A stretch of DNA of 23,187 nucleotides from Moraxellaceae bacterium (GCA_024234595.1 JACKNZ010000027.1:1-23187), one strand, 5' to 3'. Counted from the first letter of the stretch, positions 7,703 to 15,780 are shown. Notes: generated from the sequence alone by a model not told the origin. Numbers and translations: made by a program.

Positions 7703-8077
7703 ATGACGCCCGAACAGCAACACTATGTACATCAACGCCTACAACAAATCCGCTGGTGGAATCGACTCGGTTGGTTGTTTTTTGTGGCGTTAGCAGGCTT
7801 TTATGGCTGGCTTTGGCAGCATAAACCATTGTATATCGACCCAATGTTGTTATTAGACAAATTGCGATTAGGCCAAGTCAGCGATATTGAAATTGCCAAA
7901 CTGGCTGCTTTAGGTAACTTGGCTTTTATAGGTTGCGGTATGTTATTAGCGAGTTTGGTGTTGCTGATTTATGCCTCATTGTGGACAGAAAAGAAATCAA
8001 TTTTGATATTGTCATCGTTAACGGTCAAAACCGACCCCACAACTACGGAGTCCAGCGAAGATGAGCCACGCGCTTGA
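7703..8077 (+). CDS. Small two-pass membrane protein, unknown function
   Basis: This 124-residue protein is not one I recognise. It has a basic and aromatic N-terminal region (QRLQQIRWWNRLGWLFF), a transmembrane segment at about residues 21-38, a loop with DPMLLLDKLRLGQVSDIEIAKLAALG, a second segment at about 70-92, and a polar, Thr/Ser/Glu-rich tail. AAGGAG ends 5 nt before ATG 7703, a strong ribosome site. Its last 17 bases overlap the carbonic anhydrase gene in another frame, so the two are very likely one transcript with coupled translation. A part in bicarbonate or CO2 handling is only suggested by that linkage; no transporter motif is seen. Confidence 0.75.
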   Translation: MTPEQQHYVHQRLQQIRWWNRLGWLFFVALAGFYGWLWQHKPLYIDPMLLLDKLRLGQVSDIEIAKLAALGNLAFIGCGMLLASLVLLIYASLWTEKKSILILSSLTVKTDPTTTESSEDEPRA

Positions 8078-8714
8078 GCATTTGCTACAAAGCAACAAAG
8101 AATGGGCGCAGCGTATTACTAATGATGACCCACAATTTTTTAGCAAATTAGTTCAACAACAAACCCCGCGTTATTTGTGGATTGGCTGTGCAGATAGCCG
8201 AGTGCCATCAACACAATTAGTTGACGTGTTACCGGGTGATATGTTTGTACATCGTAATGTCGCTAATTTGGTGATACATACCGATTTTAATTGTTTATCA
8301 GTGATGCAATATGCGATTGATGTACTCAAGGTTGAGCATATTATTGTGTGTGGTCATTATCGTTGCGGTGGTGTACAAGCAGCCATGCAACAGCAGTCCT
8401 TTGGTTTAGTCGATAATTGGTTGCGCCATATTCAAGATATTATTAGCAAACATCAGCGTTATTTAGACACCTTTGCTACCGAAAAAGAGCGATTAGACAA
8501 ACTTTGCGAACTGAATGTCATTGAACAAGTGCTTAATGTCTGCGAAAACACCTTAGTGCGTCACGCATGGCAACGCGGCCAAAAATTATCGGTACATGGT
8601 TGGATTTATGGCGTAGAAGATGGCTTGTTACGTGATTTAAAACTCAGTATTAACAATACCACCGAAATGAATGCCGCCATTCATCGTTTGATGGCTCAAA
8701 CTCAGACAATTTAA
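8061..8714 (+). CDS. can: Beta-class carbonic anhydrase
   Basis: This 217-residue protein interconverts CO2 and bicarbonate, supplying bicarbonate for carboxylation steps (fatty acid, purine and arginine/pyrimidine synthesis). The zinc site is complete: CADSRVP gives Cys43, Asp45 and Arg47, and CGHYRCGG gives His99 and Cys102. HRNVANLV between them is also typical, and the length matches the E. coli Can group (about 220). The start lies inside the preceding small membrane-protein gene (17-nt overlap), with GGAG some 12 nt upstream, pointing to translational coupling. The downstream purE-purK pair, which handles the bicarbonate-derived carboxyl of the purine pathway, is far away and not co-transcribed. 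Confidence 0.95.
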   Translation: MSHALEHLLQSNKEWAQRITNDDPQFFSKLVQQQTPRYLWIGCADSRVPSTQLVDVLPGDMFVHRNVANLVIHTDFNCLSVMQYAIDVLKVEHIIVCGHYRCGGVQAAMQQQSFGLVDNWLRHIQDIISKHQRYLDTFATEKERLDKLCELNVIEQVLNVCENTLVRHAWQRGQKLSVHGWIYGVEDGLLRDLKLSINNTTEMNAAIHRLMAQTQTI

Positions 8715-8851
8715 TCGCCTGTTATGAAATTGTCACTTGATTGTCGGGGGCTTTGGCTTTAACCTTCGCACTTTTACGGCTACAACCGTGGTTTCGCCGC
8801 TTTTGAATGTTCAAAAGCATGATTTTGACTTTGCCTAAACGGGTAATCAAT

Positions 8852-10048
8852 ATGCGCTTAGCTAATTACTGTTCTGATGAAGAATGGAAACGTATCAAAA
8901 AATTTGCCGATACCAAAGAAACCCCTTTTTTGGTGGTCGATTTAGAAATCATCAAACAGAAATACGAAGAATTGATTACGTGCTTTCCGATGGCAAAAGT
9001 GCATTATGCCCTCAAAGCTAATCCCGGTAAGCCTGTGATTGAATTGTTAAGAGATTTAGGCTCTAACTTTGATATTGCCTCGATTTATGAGCTAGATAAA
9101 GTATTAGCGGCTGGTGTTGAGCCAGAGCGCATTTCTTATGGTAATACCATCAAAAAAGCCGCGCATATCAAATATGCCTTTGATAAAGGCGTACGTTTGT
9201 TTGCGACTGATTCTAAAGCGGATTTGCAGTCAATTGCCGAAAATGCACCGGGTTCTAAAATTTTTGTGCGTATTTTGGTCGAAGGTGGCGAGACAGCAGA
9301 GTGGCCTTTATCGCGCAAATTTGGTTGTCATCCCGATATGGCGATTGATTTATTAGTGCAAGCCAAACTATTAGGCTTAGTGCCTTATGGTATTTCGTTC
9401 CATGTTGGCTCGCAGCAAAAAGATATTGCAGTATGGGACGCAGCTTTATCCAAAGTTAAATATATGTTTGATTGGATGCGTTTAGAAGAAGGCGTTATCC
9501 TCAAAATGATTAACATGGGTGGCGGTTTTCCTGCGAACTATATTTCCGAAGTCAACCCAATTCAGGTCTATGCCGAAGAAATTTTGCGTTATTTACACGA
9601 TGACCACGGTGACGAGTTACCTGAGTTGATTTTAGAACCAGGTCGTTCTTTGGTGGGTGAGTCGGGTGTGTTGGTATCCGAAGTGGTATTGATTTCACGC
9701 AAGTCACGTACCGACCTTAAACGCTGGATTTATACCGATGTTGGTCTGTTCCAAGGTTTAATTGAAACCATGGGTGAAGCGATTAAATACCCCATCTACA
9801 CCGAAAAAATGGAAGCCAACGTGCAAGAAGGCAGTGTGGTGTTAGCAGGGCCAACTTGTGACTCTACTGATATTATGTACGAAAATTCCAATTATCATTT
9901 GCCGCATAACTTGGCAGTGGGTGACCGTTTGTATTGGATGACTACAGGTGCCTATACCACTTCGTATAGCTCGGTTGAGTTTAACGGTTTTCCGCCACTC
10001 AAAACCTACTTTATTGGTTTGGGTAATGACGATAAAGAGTTGGTGTAA
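8852..10048 (+). CDS. speC: Ornithine decarboxylase, PLP fold type III (Pseudomonas SpeC-like)
   Basis: This protein (398 residues from ATG 8852) decarboxylates ornithine to putrescine. It is of the alanine-racemase-fold, eukaryote-like class rather than the large E. coli type. Evidence in order: AKVHYALKANPGKP with the pyridoxal-phosphate lysine (Lys55), SFDIASIYELDKVL, ISYGNTIKKAAHIKYA, PLSRKFGC, SFHVGSQQ, INMGGGFPANY, ILEPGRSLVGESG, and GPTCDSTDIMYE with the substrate-site Cys-Asp pair. Wording and length closely follow Pseudomonas SpeC (387 residues). A frame extends 15 codons upstream to 8807, but neither start has a clear ribosome site and family length favours 8852. Lysine as an additional substrate cannot be excluded. 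A 7-bp inverted repeat (10038-10044 / 10052-10058) spans the stop codon. Confidence 0.92.
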   Translation: MRLANYCSDEEWKRIKKFADTKETPFLVVDLEIIKQKYEELITCFPMAKVHYALKANPGKPVIELLRDLGSNFDIASIYELDKVLAAGVEPERISYGNTIKKAAHIKYAFDKGVRLFATDSKADLQSIAENAPGSKIFVRILVEGGETAEWPLSRKFGCHPDMAIDLLVQAKLLGLVPYGISFHVGSQQKDIAVWDAALSKVKYMFDWMRLEEGVILKMINMGGGFPANYISEVNPIQVYAEEILRYLHDDHGDELPELILEPGRSLVGESGVLVSEVVLISRKSRTDLKRWIYTDVGLFQGLIETMGEAIKYPIYTEKMEANVQEGSVVLAGPTCDSTDIMYENSNYHLPHNLAVGDRLYWMTTGAYTTSYSSVEFNGFPPLKTYFIGLGNDDKELV

Positions 10049-10069
10049 ATTACCAACTGGTCTTAAACC

Positions 10070-10142
10070 CTTCGACTGCGCTCAGGGAGCGTAGTCGGGC
10101 TGGTTGCGATGGTTGAGCGGTGGTCACTGAGCGCAGTCGAAG
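10070..10142. repeat. Long-armed palindromic intergenic repeat (REP-like)
   Basis: CTTCGACTGCGCTCAG (10070-10085) is the exact reverse complement of CTGAGCGCAGTCGAAG (10127-10142), a 16-bp perfect inverted repeat around 41 bases. Further GTCGAAACC wording follows the right arm. The arm sequence is characteristic of a repeat family seen in many bacterial genomes between convergent genes, as here (speC and the antiporter). No coding capacity. Confidence 0.8.
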
Positions 10143-10166
10143 TGAGTCGAAACCCAAGCAATAGAG

Positions 10167-10192
10167 AAAATCCCCCAGTTGGGGGATTTTTT
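10167..10192. terminator. Bidirectional intrinsic terminator (speC / antiporter)
   Basis: AAAATCCCCC (10167-10176) and GGGGGATTTT (10181-10190) pair perfectly across AGTT. T residues follow on the plus strand, and the A run gives the U tract on the minus strand. It abuts the antiporter stop codon at 10191-10193, so it serves both converging transcripts. Confidence 0.88.
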
Positions 10193-11990
10193 ATTCGGAT
10201 TTTTCTTCCTCTGCTTGTTTTTGAGCCGCTCTTTCGTCACTTTCAAAAAGCTCCTCTAACTCTTGCATGGCCTCTTTGTTGCTGGCAATCAGCGATTCTT
10301 CATCTTGATAAAACGCTTGTTGCCGCACCAATAATTGTTCGTCATATTTCTTAAACGTGTTAATGCCACTGGCAGCACGCTCAGGTGTTAATCCAACCGC
10401 GATTAAGGTTTGTTTAGCAATATCTAATGACGATAAAAACAGCTCACGACTAATCACTTGCACCCCCATATCCATTAACTGATAGGCATGGCGACGGTCA
10501 CGCGCGCGCGCCAAAATCGTTAAGTGCGGATAATAATGACGAACTTGCATGGCGGTTCTAATCGAGTCATTCACATCATCTATCGCTAAAATAAATACTT
10601 TGGCTTTGTCTAATTTGGCTGCACGGAGCATCTCAATATGGCTTGGATTGCCATAATAAATGTTATTACCAAAACGACGCAAAAAATCCACTTGTCGGGC
10701 ATCGCCTTCTAAGGCCGTAAAACGAATTTTGTGCATTCGCAACACACGGGCAATAATTTGGCCAAAACGCCCAAAACCTGCAATCACTACAGGATTTTCG
10801 TGGTCATCGTCAGGGATTTCATCAAAAGAGCGTTTTTCTTCTTTAACCCAACGTGGTTCAATGGCTTTTTCTAGTAAATAAAAAGCTAAAGGCGTAAGAG
10901 CCATTGATAGGGTGACAATCAACATTAAACGGTCGCTCAGCTCGGTGGGTAATAAATTAAACTGTGTCGCACTGCTAAATAATACAAAGGCAAATTCGCC
11001 ACCTTGTGCCAAGGTAATCCCTAAACGGATACTGGTGTGCCAAGAATTACCAACCATTGTTCCAATCAATACTAAAACGATAAATTTGAGTGTCATTAAA
11101 CTAATTGCGCCACCCATAATTAACAAAGGCTCGCCAATCAGTAAGTGCATATCGGTACTCATGCCTACGGCCATAAAAAATAGACCAAGTAACAAGCCTT
11201 TAAAGGGCTGTATATTGGCTTCTAACTCATGGCGATATTCGGAGTCTGCTAATAAAACACCTGTGACAAACGCGCCTAAAGCCATCGACAAGCCAAGTTT
11301 GTCCATCACCAAGGCAATGCCAATAATAATAAACAGCGCGGCGGCAGTGAGTAACTCAGTGGCTTTACTGGCGGCAATCAGCCTAAATACAGGCCGAATA
11401 ACAAAACGACTGCTAAAAACCAGTAAAGCAAATACGGCTATTACTTTAGCAAAATAAGTCAAATTATATTCTTGAGTGCCTGTGCCTGACAAAATCGGCA
11501 CAATCGCCAACATCGGAATCACCGCCATATCTTGAAATAACAAAATCGCAAAGGCTTCTCGGCCATGACGAGCCGTCAGTTGTTTTTTCTCGGCCAATAA
11601 TTGCATCACAAACGCCGTAGAGGACATGGCTAGGCCAAAGCCAGCAATAGCACTGACGGTTAAATTAAGTCCTAAAAATAAGCCAATGCCCGTAAAGCCT
11701 GCCCCTGTGACCATCACTTGCAAGCCGCCCAACATAAAAATCGAGCGTCTGAGTACCCACAGTCGTGATGGTTCTAGCTCTAGACCAATCACAAACAGCA
11801 GCATTACCACACCAAATTCGGCAAAGTGCAGCACAGTATTAGCATCACCTGCCCAATCAAGGACATTGGGGCCAATCAAAATGCCCGTAATTAAGTAGCC
11901 TAATACCGTGGCCAAGCCCAATCGATGAAAAAGAGGAACGACTAATAAGGCCGCCCCCAAAAAAACAGCTGCTTGTCCAAGCAAAGACAT
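10191..11990 (-). CDS. Kef-type cation:proton antiporter (CPA2) with TrkA-N domain
   Basis: This 599-residue inner-membrane protein is of the monovalent cation:proton antiporter-2 family, close to KefB/KefC (about 600-620 residues). Residues 1 to about 380 form the many-pass exchanger domain (GYLITGILIGPNVL, LFVIGLELEPSRLW, AMSSTAFVMQLLAEKK, LLFQDMAVIPML, ALGAFVTGVLLADSEYRHELE, ITLAQGGEFAFVLFS). A Rossmann-type TrkA-N/RCK domain follows from about 400 (PVVIAGFGRFGQIIARVL), with YYGNPSHIEMLRAA, then an acidic Glu/Lys-rich tail. In Kef proteins this nucleotide- and glutathione-binding domain gates potassium efflux during electrophile stress. No KefF/KefG ancillary subunit is adjacent, so glutathione control is not shown. 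AAGGAG precedes the ATG by 9 nt. It is divergent from cysK. Confidence 0.9.
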   Translation of the reverse strand: MSLLGQAAVFLGAALLVVPLFHRLGLATVLGYLITGILIGPNVLDWAGDANTVLHFAEFGVVMLLFVIGLELEPSRLWVLRRSIFMLGGLQVMVTGAGFTGIGLFLGLNLTVSAIAGFGLAMSSTAFVMQLLAEKKQLTARHGREAFAILLFQDMAVIPMLAIVPILSGTGTQEYNLTYFAKVIAVFALLVFSSRFVIRPVFRLIAASKATELLTAAALFIIIGIALVMDKLGLSMALGAFVTGVLLADSEYRHELEANIQPFKGLLLGLFFMAVGMSTDMHLLIGEPLLIMGGAISLMTLKFIVLVLIGTMVGNSWHTSIRLGITLAQGGEFAFVLFSSATQFNLLPTELSDRLMLIVTLSMALTPLAFYLLEKAIEPRWVKEEKRSFDEIPDDDHENPVVIAGFGRFGQIIARVLRMHKIRFTALEGDARQVDFLRRFGNNIYYGNPSHIEMLRAAKLDKAKVFILAIDDVNDSIRTAMQVRHYYPHLTILARARDRRHAYQLMDMGVQVISRELFLSSLDIAKQTLIAVGLTPERAASGINTFKKYDEQLLVRQQAFYQDEESLIASNKEAMQELEELFESDERAAQKQAEEEKSE

Positions 11991-12094
11991 ATGATGATGC
12001 TCCTTAGCCCTAAAAATTCAAAAATACGGTTGCAAGTGTGCCATAAACTCGCCAAAGTATGCCTTCTTATCTCTATAAAAATAAGGAAAGTATC

Positions 12095-13069
12095 ATGGCA
12101 AAAATTTATGACAATAATGCGCTTTCTATTGGTAATACGCCCTTGGTGCGCTTAAACCGTATTGTGGGTGGTCACAGCAAAGTGTATGCCAAAATTGAAG
12201 GCCGTAACCCTGCTTATTCGGTTAAGTGTCGTATTGGGGCTAATATGATTTGGCAGGCCGAGCAAGATGGCACACTCAAACAGGGTATGGAGATTATTGA
12301 ACCAACCTCGGGTAATACAGGTATTGCTTTGGCGTTTGTGGCGGCAGCCAAAGGCTATAAACTCACCTTAACCATGCCCTCATCCATGAGCTTAGAGCGT
12401 CGCAAAGTGTTAAAAGCCTTAGGTGCAAATTTAGTCTTAACGGATGCAGCTAAAGGCATGAAGGGCGCGGTTGATAAAGCCGAAGAAATTCGCGCTAGTA
12501 ATCCAACGCATTATTTTTTGCCACAACAATTTGAAAATCCTGCTAACCCTGCGATTCACGAAAAAACCACAGGCCCCGAAATTTGGCAAGATACCGATGG
12601 TGAAGTCGATATTTTTGTAGCAGGGGTAGGCACTGGCGGCACTTTAACAGGTGTATCTCGTTATATTAAACAAACTCAAGGCAAAGCGATTCAAACTATT
12701 GCTGTTGAACCCGAAGCTTCGCCCATTATTAGTCAAACACGTGCAGGTCAAGACATCAAACCAGCACCCCACAAAATACAAGGCATTGGCGCAAATTTTG
12801 TACCCAAGAACTTAGATTTAAGTTTAGTTGATGCAGTTGAAACCATCAGTAATGATGAGGCGATTGAGTATGCGCAACGTTTAATGCGTGAAGAAGGCAT
12901 TTTGGCAGGCATTTCGTGTGGGGCAGCCGCCTGTGCTGCGGCAAGGTTAGCGGCAAAGCCCGAAAACGCCGATAAAACCATTGTGGTGATTTTACCCGAC
13001 ACAGGCGAACGTTATTTATCAACCGTGTTGTTTGATGGTTTGTTTACCGAGCAAGAAATGGTGCAATAA
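12095..13069 (+). CDS. cysK: Cysteine synthase A (O-acetylserine sulfhydrylase)
   Basis: This 324-residue pyridoxal-phosphate enzyme joins O-acetylserine and sulfide to give cysteine. The opening KIYDNNALSIGNTPLVRLNRI and the motif NPAYSVKCRIGANMIWQAE, with the cofactor lysine Lys44, follow E. coli CysK rather than CysM. EPTSGNTGIAL at about 69-79 is the phosphate and substrate loop, and GVGTGGTLTGVSRYIK and EEGILAGISCGAA are intact. The ATG at 12095 is chosen because AAGGAAAG lies just before it; the frame runs 12 codons further up without a site. The strongly conserved ISSGAA is ISCGAA here, a mild change. It is divergent from the Kef-type antiporter, with ppa next downstream under its own promoter. 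Confidence 0.94.
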   Translation: MAKIYDNNALSIGNTPLVRLNRIVGGHSKVYAKIEGRNPAYSVKCRIGANMIWQAEQDGTLKQGMEIIEPTSGNTGIALAFVAAAKGYKLTLTMPSSMSLERRKVLKALGANLVLTDAAKGMKGAVDKAEEIRASNPTHYFLPQQFENPANPAIHEKTTGPEIWQDTDGEVDIFVAGVGTGGTLTGVSRYIKQTQGKAIQTIAVEPEASPIISQTRAGQDIKPAPHKIQGIGANFVPKNLDLSLVDAVETISNDEAIEYAQRLMREEGILAGISCGAAACAAARLAAKPENADKTIVVILPDTGERYLSTVLFDGLFTEQEMVQ

Positions 13070-13094
13070 AGCGCGTGATTTTGTCTGCCGCCTG

Positions 13095-13122
13095 TTGGCA
13101 AGTTGCATATCAGGCGTATAAT
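13095..13122 (+). promoter_or_regulatory. Sigma-70 promoter of ppa
   Basis: TTGGCA at 13095-13100 and TATAAT at 13117-13122 are spaced by 16 bp. The start point should lie near 13129, giving a leader of about 50 nt that contains a small hairpin. The near-consensus elements fit a strongly expressed housekeeping gene. Confidence 0.75.
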
Positions 13123-13139
13123 ACGCCACGATTTCCACG

Positions 13140-13159
13140 CTGGCCAATTTTTAGGCCAG
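13140..13159 (+). promoter_or_regulatory. Hairpin in the ppa leader
   Basis: CTGGCC (13140-13145) pairs with GGCCAG (13154-13159) across an A/T loop, with TTT following, about 20 nt before the ppa start codon and inside the predicted 5' leader. It could stabilise the messenger or act as a weak read-through terminator for cysK. Its role is unproven. Confidence 0.4.
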
Positions 13160-13179
13160 TTTATCAAAGAGAGTAAACC

Positions 13180-13707
13180 ATGAGTTACAACAATATCCCA
13201 CCTGGAAAAGACGCACCAAACGACATTTATGTTGTTATCGAAATTCCTGCTAACCATGACCCCATCAAATACGAAATCGACAAAGACAGCGATGCGTTAT
13301 TTGTTGACCGTTTCATGGGTACAGCCATGTTTTACCCAGCTAACTATGGTTATATCCCAAACACCTTATCTGAAGATGGTGACCCATTAGACGTATTAGT
13401 TGTAACTCCATACCCAGTTGCACCTGGTTCTGTGATTCGTTGCCGTCCAGTTGGCAAATTAAACATGGAAGATGAGTCTGGTATTGATGCTAAGTTAATT
13501 GCTGTACCACACGACAAATTGACACCAATCTACAAAAACGTTAAAGAATATACCGATTTGCCAGAGTTGTTAATCAACCAAATCCGTCATTTCTTCGAAA
13601 CTTACAAAGCTTTAGAGCCAGGTAAGTGGGTTAAAGTTACAGGTTGGGAAGGTGCTGAAGTCGCTAAGGCTGAAGTATTAAAATCTATCGAAGCTGCTAA
13701 AAAATAA
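13180..13707 (+). CDS. ppa: Inorganic pyrophosphatase, family I
   Basis: This 175-residue cytoplasmic enzyme hydrolyses pyrophosphate to two phosphates, pulling biosynthetic reactions forward. The signature EDGDPLDVLVVTPYPV gives the metal-binding Asp66, Asp68 and Asp71. FMGTAMFYPANYGYIPNTL and the length match the E. coli hexameric enzyme. Codon choice is biased to those of highly expressed genes (GTT, GAA, AAA, CCA), as expected. GAGAG lies before the ATG, and a near-consensus promoter is upstream. A palindromic repeat and a bidirectional terminator separate it from convergent mpl. Confidence 0.97.
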   Translation: MSYNNIPPGKDAPNDIYVVIEIPANHDPIKYEIDKDSDALFVDRFMGTAMFYPANYGYIPNTLSEDGDPLDVLVVTPYPVAPGSVIRCRPVGKLNMEDESGIDAKLIAVPHDKLTPIYKNVKEYTDLPELLINQIRHFFETYKALEPGKWVKVTGWEGAEVAKAEVLKSIEAAKK

Positions 13708-13718
13708 GCTAGCTTTTC

Positions 13719-13788
13719 CCCTCACTCTAACTCTCTCCCAATGGGAGAGAGAACTCCCTCTCCTTGTGGGCAAAGGCTGGGGTGAGGG
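13719..13788. repeat. Palindromic intergenic repeat (CCCTCAC ... GTGAGGG)
   Basis: Outer arms CCCTCAC (13719-13725) and GTGAGGG (13782-13788) enclose an inner near-perfect palindrome, CTCTCTCCC (13731-13739) with GGGAGAGAG (13743-13751). The wording (CCCTCAC...CTCTCCC...GGGAGAG...GGGTGAGGG) is that of a repeat found between genes in many beta- and gamma-proteobacteria. It has no coding capacity. Confidence 0.7.
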
Positions 13789-13803
13789 TAGTCGATAAGA
13801 TTT

Positions 13804-13834
13804 AAATAAAGGCGCAAATTGCGCCTTTATTTTT
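13804..13834. terminator. Bidirectional intrinsic terminator (ppa / mpl)
   Basis: AAATAAAGGCGC (13804-13815) pairs fully with GCGCCTTTATTT (13821-13832) around a 5-nt loop, with T residues after it and A residues before it. It serves both convergent genes; the mpl stop codon is at 13843-13845. Confidence 0.88.
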
Positions 13835-13842
13835 GGAGGAAA

Positions 13843-15210
13843 TTAATCAAATTTTACTTTTAACGCACTCACCAACTTGCTATGAATACCCCCAAAGCCA
13901 CCGTTAGACATAATCACAATGGCATCGCCCGATTTAACTTGAGCAAGCACATCAGCAATAATGCCATCAATATTATTAGCCACTTGAGCTGGCACAGGTG
14001 AAGCCGCAATGACTGGGCTTAAATCCCAATCCAAACCTGCGGGTTGATACCAAATCACTTGGTCAGCATCACGAGCCGATTCAGCTAAATTGTCTTTGTG
14101 TGTGCCCATTCTCATAGTGTTTGAGCGTGGTTCAATAATTGCCCAAATCTTGCGGTCGCCAACTTTGTTACGCAAGCCTTCTAGAGTGGTTTTAATCGCA
14201 GTGGGGTGATGGGCAAAATCATCATACACACTAATATCAGCCACCTCGCCAACCAACTCCATGCGCCGTTTTACGCCATCAAAAGCACTTAACGCCGCAC
14301 AAGCAGTTGCTAAATCAACACCCACATTATGGGCTGCGGCAATGGCAGCTAAACCATTATACACACTGTGTAAACCTGTCATGCCCCAATTTACTTCGGC
14401 TTGTTGACCTTGATAGCTCACTACAAAATGACTGCCATCATTGGCACGCAACTCAGCTTGCCAATCGCTAGAGTTGGGGGCGATACCTGTGGTTTCTACA
14501 GGTGTCCAACAACCTTTGGCTAAGGTATCTTTTAAATTGTCATCATTGGCAGGGACAATAATTTTGCCTGTACTGGGAATGGTACGCACTAAATGATGAA
14601 ATTGTTTTTGAATGGCGGCTAAATCATCAAAAATATCAGCATGGTCAAATTCTAAATTATTCAAAATGGCTGTTTTTGGGGCGTAATGAACAAACTTAGA
14701 GCGTTTATCAAAAAACGCAGAGTCATATTCGTCTGCTTCAACCACAAAATACTGGCCACCGCCTAAACGGGCACTGGCTTCAAAGCCTTTGGGTACACCA
14801 CCAATCAAAAAGCCAGGTTCTAAACCTGCTTGTTCTAAAATCCAAGCCACCATCGTTGTAGTCGTGGTTTTGCCATGTGTGCCTGCCACGCCAATGACAT
14901 GTTTGCCTTGTAACACATATTGTGCTAACCACTGAGGGCCAGAGGTATAAGGAATGCCTTCATTTAACACATATTCTACCGCAGCAATGCCACGCTTCAT
15001 GGCATTACCTACAATCACTAAATCGGGGCGAGGTTGCAAATGTTCGGGTTCATAACCTTGCATTAAGCTAATGCCTTGCGCTTCGAGTTGGGTGCTCATG
15101 GGTGGATAAACATTAGCATCACTACCTGTCACTTTATGGCCTAGGTTTTTGGCTAACACGGCGAGTGAACCCATAAACGTGCCGCAAATACCTAAAATAT
15201 GAATATGCAT
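13843..15210 (-). CDS. mpl: UDP-N-acetylmuramate:L-Ala-gamma-D-Glu-meso-DAP ligase (murein recycling)
   Basis: This 455-residue Mur-ligase family enzyme attaches the recycled tripeptide L-Ala-gamma-D-Glu-meso-diaminopimelate to UDP-N-acetylmuramate, feeding old peptidoglycan back into synthesis. The N-terminus HIHILGICGTFMGSLAVLAK and the ATP loop GTHGKTTTT (residues 110-118) are characteristic, followed by NLEFDHADIFDDLAAIQKQFHH and DDFAHHPTAIKTTLEGLR. The ending SNGGFGGIHSKL distinguishes Mpl from MurC. Length matches the family (about 450-460). AAGGAT lies before the ATG. The upstream membrane-protein gene ends nine bases before this start, so the two are probably one transcript. Confidence 0.95.
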   Translation of the reverse strand: MHIHILGICGTFMGSLAVLAKNLGHKVTGSDANVYPPMSTQLEAQGISLMQGYEPEHLQPRPDLVIVGNAMKRGIAAVEYVLNEGIPYTSGPQWLAQYVLQGKHVIGVAGTHGKTTTTTMVAWILEQAGLEPGFLIGGVPKGFEASARLGGGQYFVVEADEYDSAFFDKRSKFVHYAPKTAILNNLEFDHADIFDDLAAIQKQFHHLVRTIPSTGKIIVPANDDNLKDTLAKGCWTPVETTGIAPNSSDWQAELRANDGSHFVVSYQGQQAEVNWGMTGLHSVYNGLAAIAAAHNVGVDLATACAALSAFDGVKRRMELVGEVADISVYDDFAHHPTAIKTTLEGLRNKVGDRKIWAIIEPRSNTMRMGTHKDNLAESARDADQVIWYQPAGLDWDLSPVIAASPVPAQVANNIDGIIADVLAQVKSGDAIVIMSNGGFGGIHSKLVSALKVKFD

Positions 15211-15219
15211 AACAAATCC

Positions 15220-15780
15220 TTAACGAGTGGAAGCCGCTTCGGCGGCTGCCGTGGCTTTTTGTAAAATTTCGGGAAACAATTGCACAATGACCGATAGGCT
15301 AACCAGCATCACCATAAAAGCAAGCACATTAGCCAATAATGGGCTGATATTTAAGGCGCGATGATAAATAAAACCGCGCATCATTAAACTCCATATCATG
15401 ATGGCTAATTCTAATAACCCTAACATTGGCAGTAATGCCGATTTGCTACCAAGCTGCAAACTAAACAATACAATAGGCAGTGTCATCAACGATAATAAAG
15501 TATCACAGGCAAAGACACTCATTTGGGTTTGTACAAAACGTGCTTGTAATTGTTTAATATGAAATAAACCATACAAAATTATCAGTTCCACTACTATCAT
15601 TATTGCAGGACTGAGCAGAGCAATACGTACCATATCGGGTTTTGCCACTAACTGAATGCTGGCACTCACTGCAAAATTGAAGACAAGAATTAACATCAAC
15701 AAAGCCTGTGAGTAAGGCGCGTCTTCGGGGCTGCGCTTAAAGCGCAACATTTGCCAAAATAATAAAACAAGAGCTTTCAT
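15220..15780 (-). CDS. Five-pass integral membrane protein, unknown function
   Basis: This 186-residue, strongly hydrophobic protein has about five membrane segments (about 25-45, 54-74, 90-109, 115-134 and 147-168), a short basic N-terminus (MLRFKRSPEDAPYS) and an Ala/Glu-rich C-terminal end. I do not recognise a named family with confidence; the pattern is YIP1-like or DUF-like. I start at ATG 15780 (MKALVLLFW). The frame stays open to 16035, but that part runs antisense through the DUF486 gene and is not membrane-like, so it is probably not translated. The ribosome site before 15780 is poor. The stop lies nine bases before the mpl start, implying co-transcription. The mpl link may hint at an envelope role, but nothing in the sequence shows one. 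Confidence 0.65.
   Translation of the reverse strand: MKALVLLFWQMLRFKRSPEDAPYSQALLMLILVFNFAVSASIQLVAKPDMVRIALLSPAIMIVVELIILYGLFHIKQLQARFVQTQMSVFACDTLLSLMTLPIVLFSLQLGSKSALLPMLGLLELAIMIWSLMMRGFIYHRALNISPLLANVLAFMVMLVSLSVIVQLFPEILQKATAAAEAASTR

Noticed and set aside
10912..11457. Long open frame of 181 codons on the plus strand inside the antiporter gene
   Set aside because: It is antisense to clearly conserved transmembrane and exchanger motifs, and its Lys/Pro/Asn-rich translation resembles no family.
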